64,000 nt of DNA from Sphingomonas sp. QA11 (GTDB lineage: Bacteria; Pseudomonadota; Alphaproteobacteria; Sphingomonadales; Sphingomonadaceae): the NCBI RefSeq assembly GCF_028473665.1, contig NZ_CP098774.1:4955501-5019500 (forward strand), read 5' to 3'. Below the pieces are notes generated by a model. That model saw only the letters and a program-made list of their open reading frames with translations, had not been told where the DNA came from and did not search any database. Positions within the stretch are counted from its first letter, which is position 1. Every line of letters starts with the position of its first letter. The translations under genes were made by a program, and so were the position numbers. Below, piece after piece: positions 1 through 9,420 of the stretch.

Positions 1-855
1 GACCTCGCGGCTGGAACGGTGCCCTGGGCGCAGGTGCCGCGCAATGTGAACCCCGCCTCGGGCTTCCTGATCAACGCCAACAACACCCCCTTCCAGGCGG
101 CGGGGACCGGTTCGGAAATGAAGCCTGGGGACTATTCCCCGCTGCTCGGGATCGAGACCGACACCACCAACCGGGCGACCCGCGCGCTGGAACTGATGGG
201 GGCGACCCCCTCGATCAGCGACGCTGATCTCCACCGGATCAAGTTCGACACCGGCGTCAGCCGGGTTAGCTGGGCGGCGAAATGGTTCGCCGATCTGGCA
301 GCGGTCGACCCCAAGGGTGACCGGATGCTGATCGAGGCCCAGGCGCTGCTGGCGAAATGGGACTGGAATTACGACGGCAAGGGTCCGGCCGATGCGATCG
401 CTGAGCTGCTGCTGCGCGCCGGCAACAAATGGCATTATCAGCGGCGGCCCGAAGCCGATCCGCGCGAGGAACTCGGCAAGGCGGCCGCTTATCTGAAGAA
501 ATATTTCGGCCGGCTCGATCCGCCGCTCGGGACGATCCTGCGCGTCCGCCAGGGCAAGGTCGACCTGCCGATGGACGGCGGCCCCGACGTGCTCCGCGCC
601 GCCGCCCTGTGGGACGAGGCGCCTGACGGCCGGCTTGTGGTGAAGCATGGCGACAGCTTCATCATGTTCGTCGCGTGGGACAAGGCGGGCAAGGTCAGTT
701 CGCAATCGATCCAGCCCTTCGGCGCCGCGACGACACGGCCCGAATCGCCGCATTATGCCGATCAGGCACCCTTGTTCGTCCGGCATGAGCTGAAGCCGGT
801 GTGGTTCGATCCGGCGCAGCTCAAGGACCATGTCGAGCGGGTTTATCGTCCCTGA
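1..855 (+). CDS. Penicillin acylase family protein, C-terminal part (5' end outside window)
   Basis: The frame is open from the first base of the window, so only the C-terminal 284 codons are present; the GTG at 19 is internal. The visible part begins with NVNPASGFLINANNTPF and ends with SQSIQPFGAATTRPESPHYADQA and KPVWF. This is the pattern of the beta-chain end of Ntn-hydrolase acylases (penicillin G acylase, acyl-homoserine-lactone acylase), in which precursors mature by self-cleavage in the periplasm. The catalytic Ser at the start of the beta chain lies upstream and cannot be checked. Substrate (beta-lactam side chain, AHL or another acyl-amide) cannot be told from this end. The next gene, a secreted M16 protease, starts 75 bases downstream. 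Confidence 0.85.
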   Translation, partial: DLAAGTVPWAQVPRNVNPASGFLINANNTPFQAAGTGSEMKPGDYSPLLGIETDTTNRATRALELMGATPSISDADLHRIKFDTGVSRVSWAAKWFADLAAVDPKGDRMLIEAQALLAKWDWNYDGKGPADAIAELLLRAGNKWHYQRRPEADPREELGKAAAYLKKYFGRLDPPLGTILRVRQGKVDLPMDGGPDVLRAAALWDEAPDGRLVVKHGDSFIMFVAWDKAGKVSSQSIQPFGAATTRPESPHYADQAPLFVRHELKPVWFDPAQLKDHVERVYRP

Positions 856-930
856 GCGGCCCCGATTGCGCGGCGCATCGGCCGCGTTATACCTGCGTAA
901 TATACGTGCTTATTCGAGGACATATCTTCC

Positions 931-3765
931 ATGAACATCAAGCTGTTCGCGCTTGCGGGCGTGGCGCTGTGCGCGCTCGCGACGCCGGTCGTCGCGGCGC
1001 CGTCCCCGGCCGCTACCGCTAAGGCCGCTCCGATCAAGCCGGCCCCGGTTTCAGTCCTCGTGAAGAGCGTCGATATTCCGTACCAGGAATTCACCCTCGC
1101 CAACGGGCTGCGCGTGATCGTCCATACCGACCGCAAGGCGCCGATCGTCGCGCTGTCGGTCTGGTACAATGTCGGCTCGAAGTTCGAGCCCGCCGGCAAG
1201 ACCGGCTTCGCCCATCTGTTCGAGCATCTGATGTTCAACGGCAGCGAGAACGCGCCGGGCGATTATTTCGCGCCGATGAAGGAAGTCGGCGCGACCGACC
1301 TGAACGGCACGACCTGGTTCGATCGCACCAATTATTACGAGACGGTGCCGACGCCAGCGCTGGCGCGCGCGCTGTTCCTGGAAAGCGACCGGATGGGCTA
1401 TCTCACCGGCGCGGTGACTCAGGGCGTGCTCGACGAGCAGCGCGGTGTCGTCCAGAACGAGAAGCGCCAGGGCGACAACCAGCCCTTCGGCCTGGTCGAA
1501 TACAGCCAGCTTGCCGCGCTGTTCCCGGACGGTCACCCCTATCGCCACTCGACGATCGGTTCGATGGCCGATCTCGACGCCGCCAGCCTCGTCACGGTGA
1601 AGGACTGGTTCCACGATCATTATGCGCCGAACAATGCGATCCTGTCGCTTGCCGGCGATGTCGACCTGGCCACGGCGAAGCTGCTGGTCGAGAAATATTT
1701 CGGCGCGATCCCGCGTGGCCCGGTCAGTGTGGTGCCAAAGGTCGACGTCCCGACCCTCGCCGCTGCCAAGGCCGAAGTGATGAAGGACCGGGTTTCGACC
1801 ACGCGCATTTACCGCATGTGGACGGTGCCGGGCGTCAACGACAAGGATTCGACCCTTCTCGACGTAACCGCCGGCGTGCTCGGCGGCCTTTCCAGCTCGC
1901 GGCTGGACAATGCGCTGGTGCGCAAGGAAAAGATCGCGGTGCGCGTCTCCGCGAGCAACCAGACCTTCGCGCAGGTCGGCCTGTTCGAGGTCTATGCCGA
2001 TGTGAAGCCGGGCGTCGATCCGGCGATCGTCGCGAAGCGCCTCGACGAGATCGTGGCGGATCTGATCGCCAAGGGCCCGACCGCCGACGAGGTGCAGCGC
2101 GTGGCGACGGGCACCGTGACCCGCACGATCCAGGGCCTTGAATCGGTCGGCGGCGGCGGGGGCAAGGCGGCGACCCTGGCCGAGGGCGCGCTCTATTCGA
2201 ACGATCCCGCTGCCTACAAGAAACAGCTTGCGATCATGGCGGGCGCGACGCCGGCGATCGTCAAGGCGGCGACCGCGAAGTGGCTGAGCCGCCCGGTCTA
2301 TGCGCTGACCGTCGTGCCCGGTCCGCGCGAGGCCTATACCGAGGCGGCGGCGGTCGAGCCCAAGCCGTCGACCGACGTGCCGGTCAAGGGCACGCGCGGC
2401 GCGATGCCGGCCGTCGCCGCCATCTCCGACATCGATTTTCCGCCGGCGGTGCGCACCAGCTTGAAGAACGGCATCGAGCTGATCTATGCGCAGCGCGGCG
2501 CGGTTCCGATCACTCAGGCGGTGATCAGCTTCGATGCTGGCGTTGCCGCCGATCCGGCGGCCAGGCTCGGCACGCAGCAGCTGACGCTCAACATGATGGA
2601 CGAGGGCACCACCTCGCTCGATTCGATCGGGATCGCCGAGGCCAAGGAAAGGCTCGGCGCCGCCATCGGCGCGGGCGCGAGCGCGGATCGCACCAGCCTG
2701 ACCCTGTCGGTACCCAGCCCCAACCTGGTGCCGGCGATCGACCTGTTTGCCGATATCGTGCGCAACCCTGCCTTTGCGCCGGCCGAGGTCGATCGAGTGA
2801 AGAACCAGCAGCTCGCGCAGATCTCGGCGGAGCTGACCAGCCCGGGCGGCCTCGCCTCGCGCGTCATGCCACGGCTCGTCCATGGTCCGGCCTCGCCTTA
2901 TGCCAAGTCGTTCGGCAGCGGCGATCCCAAGGCGGTCGCGATGCTGACCCGCGATGATCTGATCGCCTTCCAGCACGCGTGGCTCCGGCCCGACAAGGCG
3001 CGCATCTTCGTCGTCAGCGATCGGCCGCTGGCCGAGGTCAAGGCGGCGCTCGATGCCGAATTCGGCGACTGGACCCCGACCGGTCCGGCCGGCGTGAAGG
3101 ATTTCTCGGCGCCGTCGACGCCGTCGGTGCCGAAGATCGTGCTGGTCGACCGGCCGGATTCGCCCCAGTCGCTGATCTATGCGGCGACCCCCACGACGCT
3201 GAAGGGCACTGACGATTTCGTGCCCCTGCTTGCCGCCAACGACACGCTCGGCGGCGGCTTCCTGTCGCGCATCAACATGGATCTGCGTGAGGACAAGCAT
3301 TGGTCCTATGGCGCGAACGGCAATTTCCAGCGCGCTGAGTTCGCCGCCCCCTATGTCATCCAGGCACCGGTGCAGGCCGACAAGACCGGCGCCTCGATCG
3401 CCGCGCTGCGCGCCGACGTGGGGGACTTCCTGACGACCAAGGGAATCACCCCGCTCGAGTTCGACCGGACGATCGCCGGCATGACTCGTTCGCTGCCCGG
3501 CAATTTCGAAACGGCGGGTGCGGTGCTGGGCGGCATGCAGTCCAACAGCCTCTACAAGCGGCCCGACGATTATTATGCAAAACTTCCTCAGGTCTATCGC
3601 GGGCTGAAGATCGGCCAGCTTGACGCTGCGGCACGCGCGGTAATCGACCCGTCGAAGCTGATCTGGGTCGTCGTCGGCGACGCGAAGACGGTTCGGCCCC
3701 AGCTTGACAGCCTCGGGTTGCCGGTTGAGGTGGTGCCGGCGGCGTCCGTCGCGGACGTGCGCTAG
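931..3765 (+). CDS. M16 family zinc metallopeptidase (insulinase/pitrilysin type), secreted
   Basis: A 944-residue protein with an N-terminal signal peptide (cleavage expected after about residue 22, ...TPVVAA). The inverted zinc motif HLFEH is at residues 95-99 and the third ligand Glu is at about 177 in RGVVQNEKRQ. It is therefore a catalytically competent N-terminal M16 domain. A second M16-like half (about 500-930) has the usual conserved segments such as GGGFLSRINMDLRE but no HxxEH, as is normal for the inactive partner half of two-domain M16 proteins. It probably degrades peptides in the periplasm or outer envelope. The following small gene begins 24 bases after the stop and may be co-transcribed. 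Confidence 0.95.
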   Translation: MNIKLFALAGVALCALATPVVAAPSPAATAKAAPIKPAPVSVLVKSVDIPYQEFTLANGLRVIVHTDRKAPIVALSVWYNVGSKFEPAGKTGFAHLFEHLMFNGSENAPGDYFAPMKEVGATDLNGTTWFDRTNYYETVPTPALARALFLESDRMGYLTGAVTQGVLDEQRGVVQNEKRQGDNQPFGLVEYSQLAALFPDGHPYRHSTIGSMADLDAASLVTVKDWFHDHYAPNNAILSLAGDVDLATAKLLVEKYFGAIPRGPVSVVPKVDVPTLAAAKAEVMKDRVSTTRIYRMWTVPGVNDKDSTLLDVTAGVLGGLSSSRLDNALVRKEKIAVRVSASNQTFAQVGLFEVYADVKPGVDPAIVAKRLDEIVADLIAKGPTADEVQRVATGTVTRTIQGLESVGGGGGKAATLAEGALYSNDPAAYKKQLAIMAGATPAIVKAATAKWLSRPVYALTVVPGPREAYTEAAAVEPKPSTDVPVKGTRGAMPAVAAISDIDFPPAVRTSLKNGIELIYAQRGAVPITQAVISFDAGVAADPAARLGTQQLTLNMMDEGTTSLDSIGIAEAKERLGAAIGAGASADRTSLTLSVPSPNLVPAIDLFADIVRNPAFAPAEVDRVKNQQLAQISAELTSPGGLASRVMPRLVHGPASPYAKSFGSGDPKAVAMLTRDDLIAFQHAWLRPDKARIFVVSDRPLAEVKAALDAEFGDWTPTGPAGVKDFSAPSTPSVPKIVLVDRPDSPQSLIYAATPTTLKGTDDFVPLLAANDTLGGGFLSRINMDLREDKHWSYGANGNFQRAEFAAPYVIQAPVQADKTGASIAALRADVGDFLTTKGITPLEFDRTIAGMTRSLPGNFETAGAVLGGMQSNSLYKRPDDYYAKLPQVYRGLKIGQLDAAARAVIDPSKLIWVVVGDAKTVRPQLDSLGLPVEVVPAASVADVR

Positions 3766-3789
3766 GGATTCAGGATCAGGAGAGAAGAC

Positions 3790-4089
3790 ATGGCTGAAGT
3801 CGACGGCACCTGGGATACGGTCGTGAAGTCGCCGCTCGGTGACCAGAAGGCAACGTTCGTCGTGAAGAGCGACGGCGGCAGCTTCACCGGCACCAACACC
3901 GGCGCGATGGGATCGGTCGACGTCACCGGCACCGTGGACGGCAATGCGCTCCACTGGACGATGAACATCACCGTTCCGATGCCGATGACCCTTGACTGCA
4001 ACGCGACGGTCGATGGCGACACGCTGACCGGCACGGTCGGCGCCGGCGCGTTCGGCAGCTTCCCGATGTCGGGCACGCGCGCCGGCTGA
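3790..4089 (+). CDS. Small hypothetical protein, beta-rich
   Basis: A 99-residue protein with no signal peptide and no Cys apart from one (LDCNATV). It is made of alternating strand-like segments with repeated D/T-G turns (SFTGTNTG, SVDVTGTVDG, DTLTGTVGAG), suggesting a small all-beta or lipocalin-like fold. The start ATG is preceded by GGAGAG at a good distance. I do not recognise a characterised family. It sits 24 bases after the M16 protease and is closed by a strong hairpin at 4114-4147, so the two genes probably form one transcript. The fold statement is inferred from composition only. Confidence 0.7.
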   Translation: MAEVDGTWDTVVKSPLGDQKATFVVKSDGGSFTGTNTGAMGSVDVTGTVDGNALHWTMNITVPMPMTLDCNATVDGDTLTGTVGAGAFGSFPMSGTRAG

Positions 4090-4113
4090 TCGCGTCCGGC
4101 TCGTGTAACGAAG

Positions 4114-4147
4114 CGGCCCGCCTTCCACCCGGAAGGCGGGCCGTTTT
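4114..4147. terminator. Intrinsic terminator, probably bidirectional, between convergent genes
   Basis: A perfect 13-bp stem (4114-4126 pairs with 4131-4143, CGGCCCGCCTTCC in the left arm) with a 4-base loop is followed by TTTT on the + strand. It closes the protease/small-protein transcript. The purK stop codon on the opposite strand (4147-4149) begins at the last T, so the same hairpin can end purEK transcription. Confidence 0.85.
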
Positions 4148-5225
4148 CATTCCCGCGCCAGCCGGGTCACATGGCCCATCTTGCGGCCGGGACGCACTGT
4201 CTTGCCATAGAGGTGCAGGCGCGCGCCCGGTTCCTCCAGGATCTCCGCCCAGCGATTGGCGTCCTCGCCGATCAGGTTTTCCATCTCGACGCGCGGTGCC
4301 ATCAGGCCCGTGTCGCCGAGCGGCAGGCCGCAGATCGCGCGGATATGGTTCTCGAACTGGGAGGTGACGGCGCCCTCGATCGTCCAGTGCCCGGAATTGT
4401 GCACGCGGGGCGCCATTTCGTTGAACACCGGCCCCTTGTCGGTCGCGAAGAATTCGAGCGTGAGCACGCCGACATAGCCGAGCGTGTCGGCGACGCGGCC
4501 AGCCAGCGCCGCTGCCTCGGCCCAGTGTCGCGCGATCTCGGCGGGCGCGGGGAGCGAGGAGCGGGCGAGGATGCCGTCGACATGCTCGTTCCAGGGCGGC
4601 GGATAGCTGACCATCTCCCCATCGGCGCCGCGGGCGAGGACAATCGAGAATTCGTGACTGAAGGTGACGAAGCCTTCGAGGATCGCCGGACGCTCGCCGA
4701 TCTCGGCCCAAGCCGCCTCCGCCTCGTCGGCGGTGCGGATACGGACCTGGCCCTTACCGTCATAGCCGAGCCGAAGCGTCTTCAGGATCGCGGGGGCACC
4801 GATCTCCGCCAGCGCCTGCTTCAGCTCATCAAGGGTCGTGACCTTGCGCCACGGGGCAGTGCGGCCGCCGAGCCCGTCGACGAAGCTCTTCTCGCTGGCG
4901 CGGTCTTGTGCGACCTCGAGCGCTGCGGGTGCCGGATGCACCGGCACTTGAGTCCCGAGATAGCGGATCGGCTCGATCGCGATATTCTCGAATTCATAGG
5001 TGACGACATCGGCCGATGCGGCAAGCTCGTCCAGGACGATACGGCTGTGATAATCGGCGCGGGTGAAGCTTGAGGCGGTCTGTGCAGCGACGCTCTCGGC
5101 GTCGGGGGCGAGGACCTGGGTACGATAGCCGAGCTGCGCCGCTGCCACCGCGAGCATCCGCCCGAGCTGGCCGCCGCCGAGGATGCCGATGGTCGAGCCG
5201 GGGGGCAGTGGTGTCCTGGGGCCGG

Positions 5226-5229
<4 letters not shown>
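4147..5229 (-). CDS. purK: N5-carboxyaminoimidazole ribonucleotide synthase
   Basis: The ATP-grasp enzyme PurK carboxylates AIR with ATP and bicarbonate to N5-CAIR in purine synthesis, in the cytosol. The N-terminus carries the Gly-rich ILGGGQLGRM loop. The C-terminal ATP-grasp signature FNEMAPRVHNSGHWTIEGA is diagnostic for PurK. The open frame extends 14 codons further upstream, but I chose the ATG at 5229 because it overlaps the purE stop in an ATGA tetranucleotide (5226-5229) and gives 360 residues, the usual length. Translational coupling to purE fits, since PurE uses the PurK product directly. Confidence 0.97.
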
Positions 5230-5711
<482 letters not shown>

Positions 5712-5778
5712 GAGAGGTGCCCCGGTAGAAGGAGCGGCTTCCTAACCATGGTAAGGAAAGAGGGCAACTTACTAAAAG

Positions 5779-5803
5779 CCCCTCCCCCTGAAGGAGGGGT
5801 TTT
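5779..5803. terminator. Hairpin with T-run between gpmA and purE
   Basis: The arms CCCCTCC (5779-5785) and GGAGGGG (5793-5799) form a 7-bp stem with a 7-base loop, followed by TTTT on the + strand. AAAA precedes the left arm (5774-5777), so the minus-strand reading also ends in a T-run. On the minus strand it would terminate gpmA transcripts before purE. The stem is short, so strength is uncertain. Confidence 0.6.
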
Positions 5804-5811
5804 GGAAGACG

Positions 5812-6498
5812 TCAGCGCTCGCTCAGATAATAGCGGTCGGTGGCGTTCAGTGCCTCGTCCAGTTCATAGACGATCGGCTGGCCGGTCGGAATCTCCAGGC
5901 TGGTGATCGCATCGTCCGGGATGTTCGACAGATGCTTGACCAGCGCGCGGAGCGAATTGCCGTGCGCCGAGATCAGCACGCGCTGCCCGGCCTCGAGCGC
6001 GGGGGCGATGCGGCCCTCCCAATAAGGCAGCACCCGCGCGATCGTGTCCTTCAGGCTTTCGGTCGACGGGATCGCGATACCGGCATAGCGACGGTCGGTG
6101 GAAAGGTCGAAGGCGCTGCCCGGCTCGAGCGGCGGGGGCGGGATGTCGAAGCTGCGGCGCCAGACATGGACCTGTTCGTCGCCATGCTTGGCCGCGGTCT
6201 CTGCCTTGTCGAGCCCGGTCAGGCCGCCATAATGCCGCTCGTTCAGATGCCAGTCCTTCTCGACCGGCAGCCACAGCCGGCCCATCTCCTCAAGCGCGAG
6301 GTCGAGCGTCTTGATCGCCCGGGTCTGCAGGCTAGTGAAGGTCTGGTCGAAATCCAGGCCCTTCTCCTTCATCAGCCGGCCAGCCGCGCGCGCTTCCTCC
6401 GCGCCCTTTTCGGTCACGTCGACGTCCCACCAGCCGGTGAAGCGGTTTTCGAGGTTCCAGGCCGACTGGCCGTGGCGGATCAGGACGAGGGTCGGCAT
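5812..6498 (-). CDS. gpmA: 2,3-bisphosphoglycerate-dependent phosphoglycerate mutase
   Basis: A dPGM of 228 residues that interconverts 3- and 2-phosphoglycerate in glycolysis. LIRHGQSAWN near the N-terminus contains the phosphorylated His (residue 9). NERHYGGLTG carries the catalytic Glu, and AHGNSLRAL carries the second His. The open frame runs 47 codons further upstream, but the start at 6498 is chosen because family members begin MPTLVLIRHG and it is preceded by GGAG. A dienelactone hydrolase gene diverges upstream about 110 bases away. Confidence 0.97.
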   Translation of the reverse strand: MPTLVLIRHGQSAWNLENRFTGWWDVDVTEKGAEEARAAGRLMKEKGLDFDQTFTSLQTRAIKTLDLALEEMGRLWLPVEKDWHLNERHYGGLTGLDKAETAAKHGDEQVHVWRRSFDIPPPPLEPGSAFDLSTDRRYAGIAIPSTESLKDTIARVLPYWEGRIAPALEAGQRVLISAHGNSLRALVKHLSNIPDDAITSLEIPTGQPIVYELDEALNATDRYYLSER

Positions 6499-6607
6499 GG
6501 TTTCTCCGAAGCGATCGATGACGCGCCCGTCTCTAGCGATTGGCGGCGGAGAGGCAACTTGCGGCGCATGCGTCGCGCATGTCATTCGGGCCGCAAGGAG
6601 AAACGCC

Positions 6608-7330
6608 ATGGCGATCGTTCGACAGACACTCGTGTACAAAGGTCCGGGCGGGCCCTTCGAGGGCGTGATCGCCTATGAGGATGAGGTGAGAACGCTCAGG
6701 CCCGGCGTCCTCGTCGTGCCCAACATCCGCGGGCAGAAAGAGGCCGACACGCTCAAGGCCGAGGCGCTGGCCGGGCTCGGCTATGTCGGCTTCGCCTGCG
6801 ACGTGTTCGGCCAGGGCAAGCGGACCACGCCTGAATCCCCCGACATGGCCGTCTATATGAACGAGCTGAACGCCGACCGCGTGCTGCTGCGCGACCGGCT
6901 GAGGGCGTCGCTCGACGCGCTGAAAGGTTTCGACCGGGTCGATCCGGCGAAGACCGCGGCGGTCGGCTTCTGCTTCGGCGGCAAGTGCGTGCTCGACATG
7001 GCGCGTGCCGGGCTGGATTTCCTGGGCGGGGTCAGCTTCCACGGCGTGTACGACCGGCCGGACTACGCCAGCACCACGCCGATCGGGCCAAAGCTGCTTG
7101 TCTGCCATGGCTGGGAGGACCCGCTGGCACCGCCCGACGCGATGGTCGCGCTGGGCCGGGAACTGGCCGAGGGCAAGGCCGACTGGCAGATCCACGCTTA
7201 TGGCAATGCGGGCCATGCCTTCACCGACCTGGCGGCGAAGGCGTCGACACGGCCGGGCGTCGCCTATGAGGAACGCGCCGACCGGCGGAGCTGGGAGGCG
7301 ATGAAGGATTTCCTGGCTGAACTGTTCTGA
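6608..7330 (+). CDS. Dienelactone hydrolase family protein
   Basis: An alpha/beta-hydrolase of 240 residues. The nucleophile elbow is GFCFGGKC with Cys as nucleophile, and the likely Asp (WEDPLAPP) and His (GNAGHAFTD) are both present, as in carboxymethylenebutenolidase relatives. The usual role is hydrolysis of dienelactone or related small esters. The natural substrate here is unknown because no aromatic-degradation genes are adjacent. The start ATG at 6608 has AAGGAG seven bases upstream; upstream in-frame codons overlap divergent gpmA and are not used. Confidence 0.92.
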   Translation: MAIVRQTLVYKGPGGPFEGVIAYEDEVRTLRPGVLVVPNIRGQKEADTLKAEALAGLGYVGFACDVFGQGKRTTPESPDMAVYMNELNADRVLLRDRLRASLDALKGFDRVDPAKTAAVGFCFGGKCVLDMARAGLDFLGGVSFHGVYDRPDYASTTPIGPKLLVCHGWEDPLAPPDAMVALGRELAEGKADWQIHAYGNAGHAFTDLAAKASTRPGVAYEERADRRSWEAMKDFLAELF

Positions 7331-7352
7331 AGCGGTCCGGCCGGTCCAGCTA

Positions 7353-7412
7353 CGCCGTTCGTCCCGAGCAGCCCTTTCGGCTTGTCTCAGCCCCTGCTCG
7401 GGACGAACGGCG
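7353..7412. repeat. Perfect 19-bp inverted repeat between convergent genes
   Basis: Arms at 7353-7371 and 7394-7412 (CGCCGTTCGTCCCGAGCAG and its complement) are separated by 22 bases. There is no T-run. It lies between the stop codons of the dienelactone hydrolase and the M14 carboxypeptidase, where a transcription or mRNA-end hairpin would be useful. The sequence type (CCGTTCGT...ACGAACGG) recurs in degenerate form at 12962-13105, suggesting a dispersed palindromic element. Confidence 0.7.
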
Positions 7413-7423
7413 ATTGTCTTCGG

Positions 7424-8542
7424 TCAGATCGTGTCGATCACCTCGGCCAGCACTTCCAGGCAGGAGTGGCCGAGCTGCTTGCTGCGCTCCGGCGACCAGC
7501 CGAATTCCGGGTCGGCGTTCGCATCATGGTCCTTGAACGGCATCTCGAGGGTCATCGCCACCGCGCCGAAGCGCTCGGCGACCTGGTTGGTCGACATGCT
7601 GAGGTTGGCCTTGCCGGGGCTCGATTTCTCATAGCCCTTCTCGACCTGGAAATCGGGTGTGTGGGCGGCGAGGCGGCGGGCGAAGTCGTAATATTTCTCG
7701 CCAAGCTCGTCGGTCCAGCTCGGAATACCTTCGAAGCCGGCGAGAAAATTGGCGGGGATCGCCTCGTCGCCGTGAACGTCCATCGCGAAGGCGACGCCGG
7801 TCTCGTCCATCGCATTGCGCACGCACAGCACTTCGGGGCTCTGCTCCGCCGTCGGCGTATGCCATTCGCGGTTGAGGTTCACGCCGGCTGCGTTGGTGCG
7901 GAGATGGCCGCGAAAGGTCCCGTCCGGGTTCATGTTCGGCACGACATGGAAGGTCGCCTTGGCGAGCAGGGTGGCGGTGACGGGATCCCCGCTGTCGGTC
8001 AGGCGCTCCAGCGCGCCTTCCATCCACCATTCGGCCATGGATTCGCCGGGATGCTGGCGGGCATAAAGCCATACCTGCTTCGGGCCGTCGCCGATGCTGA
8101 AACAGTCGATCGCGCGGCCGTCGAGCGACAGGCCGAGCTGGCGATGGATGACGCCGGGCTGGAGCGCGGTCGCGGCGACCAGTGCGTCGTGGCGCTCCAT
8201 CGTATAGGGCGCGAAATAGGCGAACCAGACCAGCTCGCTGTCGCCCTCCCAGTCGAACTCAAGCACGCCGTCGGCATAGCGCGTCTCGATCATCCGCCAG
8301 TCGATGCGGTCGGTCGACACGCGCGTTTTGTAGCCCGGCCAGCCGAAGGGATAGGCCGAGGAACCCGCATTCACGATGCGATAGGTGATCTTGCGTCCCT
8401 TCGCCCCGGCGACGCGGAAATAGAACCATTGGAAGAAATCGGACTGGTGATCCTGCGCGATCTCCAGGTCGATGCGGTCTCCGGTGATGGCGACCAGGCG
8501 GATATTGCCGCCGTCGAAGGCGGCGTTGATCTGAATGCTCAT
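7424..8542 (-). CDS. M14-type cytosolic carboxypeptidase
   Basis: A 372-residue zinc carboxypeptidase of the bacterial cytosolic-carboxypeptidase (AGBL/Nna1-like) branch. The N-terminal about 130 residues form the beta-domain typical of that branch (FFQWFYFRVAGAKG, YPFGWPGY). The catalytic domain has the HPGE zinc motif in YARQHPGESMAEWW, the third ligand His in FAMDVHGDE, and the catalytic Glu in MTLEMPF. There is no signal peptide, so it acts in the cytosol. The start at 8542 overlaps the stop of the upstream DUF4136 lipoprotein gene in ATGA, so the two are translationally coupled. The peptide substrate is unknown. Confidence 0.93.
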   Translation of the reverse strand: MSIQINAAFDGGNIRLVAITGDRIDLEIAQDHQSDFFQWFYFRVAGAKGRKITYRIVNAGSSAYPFGWPGYKTRVSTDRIDWRMIETRYADGVLEFDWEGDSELVWFAYFAPYTMERHDALVAATALQPGVIHRQLGLSLDGRAIDCFSIGDGPKQVWLYARQHPGESMAEWWMEGALERLTDSGDPVTATLLAKATFHVVPNMNPDGTFRGHLRTNAAGVNLNREWHTPTAEQSPEVLCVRNAMDETGVAFAMDVHGDEAIPANFLAGFEGIPSWTDELGEKYYDFARRLAAHTPDFQVEKGYEKSSPGKANLSMSTNQVAERFGAVAMTLEMPFKDHDANADPEFGWSPERSKQLGHSCLEVLAEVIDTI

Positions 8543-9144
8543 TTGATCGTGATAGAACGGCCGGATTCGCCGGGGAAGCCCAGGAACAATGCATGGGCCA
8601 ATTTGGTTGCAGCGACGCTGGTCTGCGCGCCGGGGCCCTTGTCGTCGTCGCGGGTCTGCGCACGGCCTTCCCACACCACCGTGCCGTCGCTGCGCCGACG
8701 GATCTGCACCGACATCTGGCTCGCGGTCACATAACGCGACCGCGCCTTTCCGATGGGAAAGGAGACGCCGCCACCGACGCCGACCCCGCCGCCATAGCCG
8801 CCGCCACCGCCGGCGCCGATCCCGACGGTGAACGGGGAACGGCGTGGCGCCCCTTCCAGCGTGGTGCGGTTGACGCCGACGACGGCGAGGTACTGCGCGG
8901 TCACATGGGGCTCGGGCGCGGTATAGCCCTGCTGCAGCAGTTCGGCCTGCACCGCGCTCGCATAGACGCTGAACTCGAGGCTCGCCGGTGCGTCACCGGT
9001 CATCGGCTCCACCGTCACGGTGCCGCGCTCAAGCGGCGCGCCGAGATGGAATCGCGTCACCTGCACCGGCGCGCTGCCCGTGGCGGCGCAGCCCGAAAGG
9101 CCCGTGGCCGCCAGTGCGATGAACAATCCACGTGCCTTCATCAT
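8539..9144 (-). CDS. DUF4136-type lipoprotein
   Basis: A lipoprotein of about 201 residues: MMKARGLFIALAATGLSGC gives a signal sequence with the lipobox LSGC. The mature part has a Gly-rich stretch (GIGAGGGGGYGGGVGVGGG) followed by SRYVTASQMSVQIRRRSDGTVVWEGRAQ, the pattern of DUF4136 envelope proteins. ATG 9144 is preferred because AAGGA lies eight bases before it; 9141 or 9153 are possible. It overlaps the M14 carboxypeptidase by ATGA although one product is exported and the other cytosolic. Function unknown. Confidence 0.85.
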   Translation of the reverse strand: MMKARGLFIALAATGLSGCAATGSAPVQVTRFHLGAPLERGTVTVEPMTGDAPASLEFSVYASAVQAELLQQGYTAPEPHVTAQYLAVVGVNRTTLEGAPRRSPFTVGIGAGGGGGYGGGVGVGGGVSFPIGKARSRYVTASQMSVQIRRRSDGTVVWEGRAQTRDDDKGPGAQTSVAATKLAHALFLGFPGESGRSITIK

Positions 9145-9219
9145 AAATGCCATCCTTCGAATCCGTCGCCACGCCCCCGCTACGACCGATAGACCTTTCC
9201 GTCTTCCGTGTCGCCCGGG

Positions 9220-9248
9220 TTGACTTGCGCACCTCTCGTCCATATGCG
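9220..9248 (+). promoter_or_regulatory. Probable sigma-70 type promoter for rpmJ
   Basis: TTGACT (9220-9225) is followed by a 17-base spacer and TATGCG (9243-9248), 44 bases before the rpmJ start. Assigned by eye from consensus and position; transcription start not known. Confidence 0.5.
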
Positions 9249-9292
9249 GGCGCCTCTTTCCAAAACCCGAGAATCAAAGAAGCGAATCGATC

Positions 9293-9418
9293 ATGAAGAT
9301 CCGCAATTCCCTGAAGTCGCTCAAGGGGCGTCACCGCGACAACCGCGTGATCCGCCGCCGTGGCCGCACTTATGTCATCAACAAGACGAACCGCCGCTTC
9401 AAGGCCCGCCAGGGCTGA
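9293..9418 (+). CDS. rpmJ: 50S ribosomal protein L36 (cysteine-free form)
   Basis: A 41-residue basic protein reading MKIRNSLKSLKGRHRDN and ending TNRRFKARQG, which is the alphaproteobacterial L36. It contains no Cys, so it is the zinc-independent (YkgO-like) type rather than the zinc-ribbon form. It is a structural protein of the large ribosomal subunit. A promoter-like TTGACT/TATGCG lies just upstream. The HAD gene begins with GTG two bases after the stop, and its SD (AGGG, 9411-9414) lies inside the last rpmJ codons, so both are probably translated from one mRNA. Confidence 0.97.
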   Translation: MKIRNSLKSLKGRHRDNRVIRRRGRTYVINKTNRRFKARQG

Positions 9419-9420
9419 AG

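Noticed and set aside
1051..4128. Very long antisense open frame (1025 codons) opposite the M16 protease
   Set aside because: Arg/His/Gly-rich shadow translation of a G+C-rich gene; the sense protein has HxxEH, a signal peptide and family motifs.
9156..9164. TTCGAATCC resembling a tRNA T-loop
   Set aside because: No acceptor stem, anticodon arm or CCA context around it; it is in the leader of the DUF4136 lipoprotein gene.
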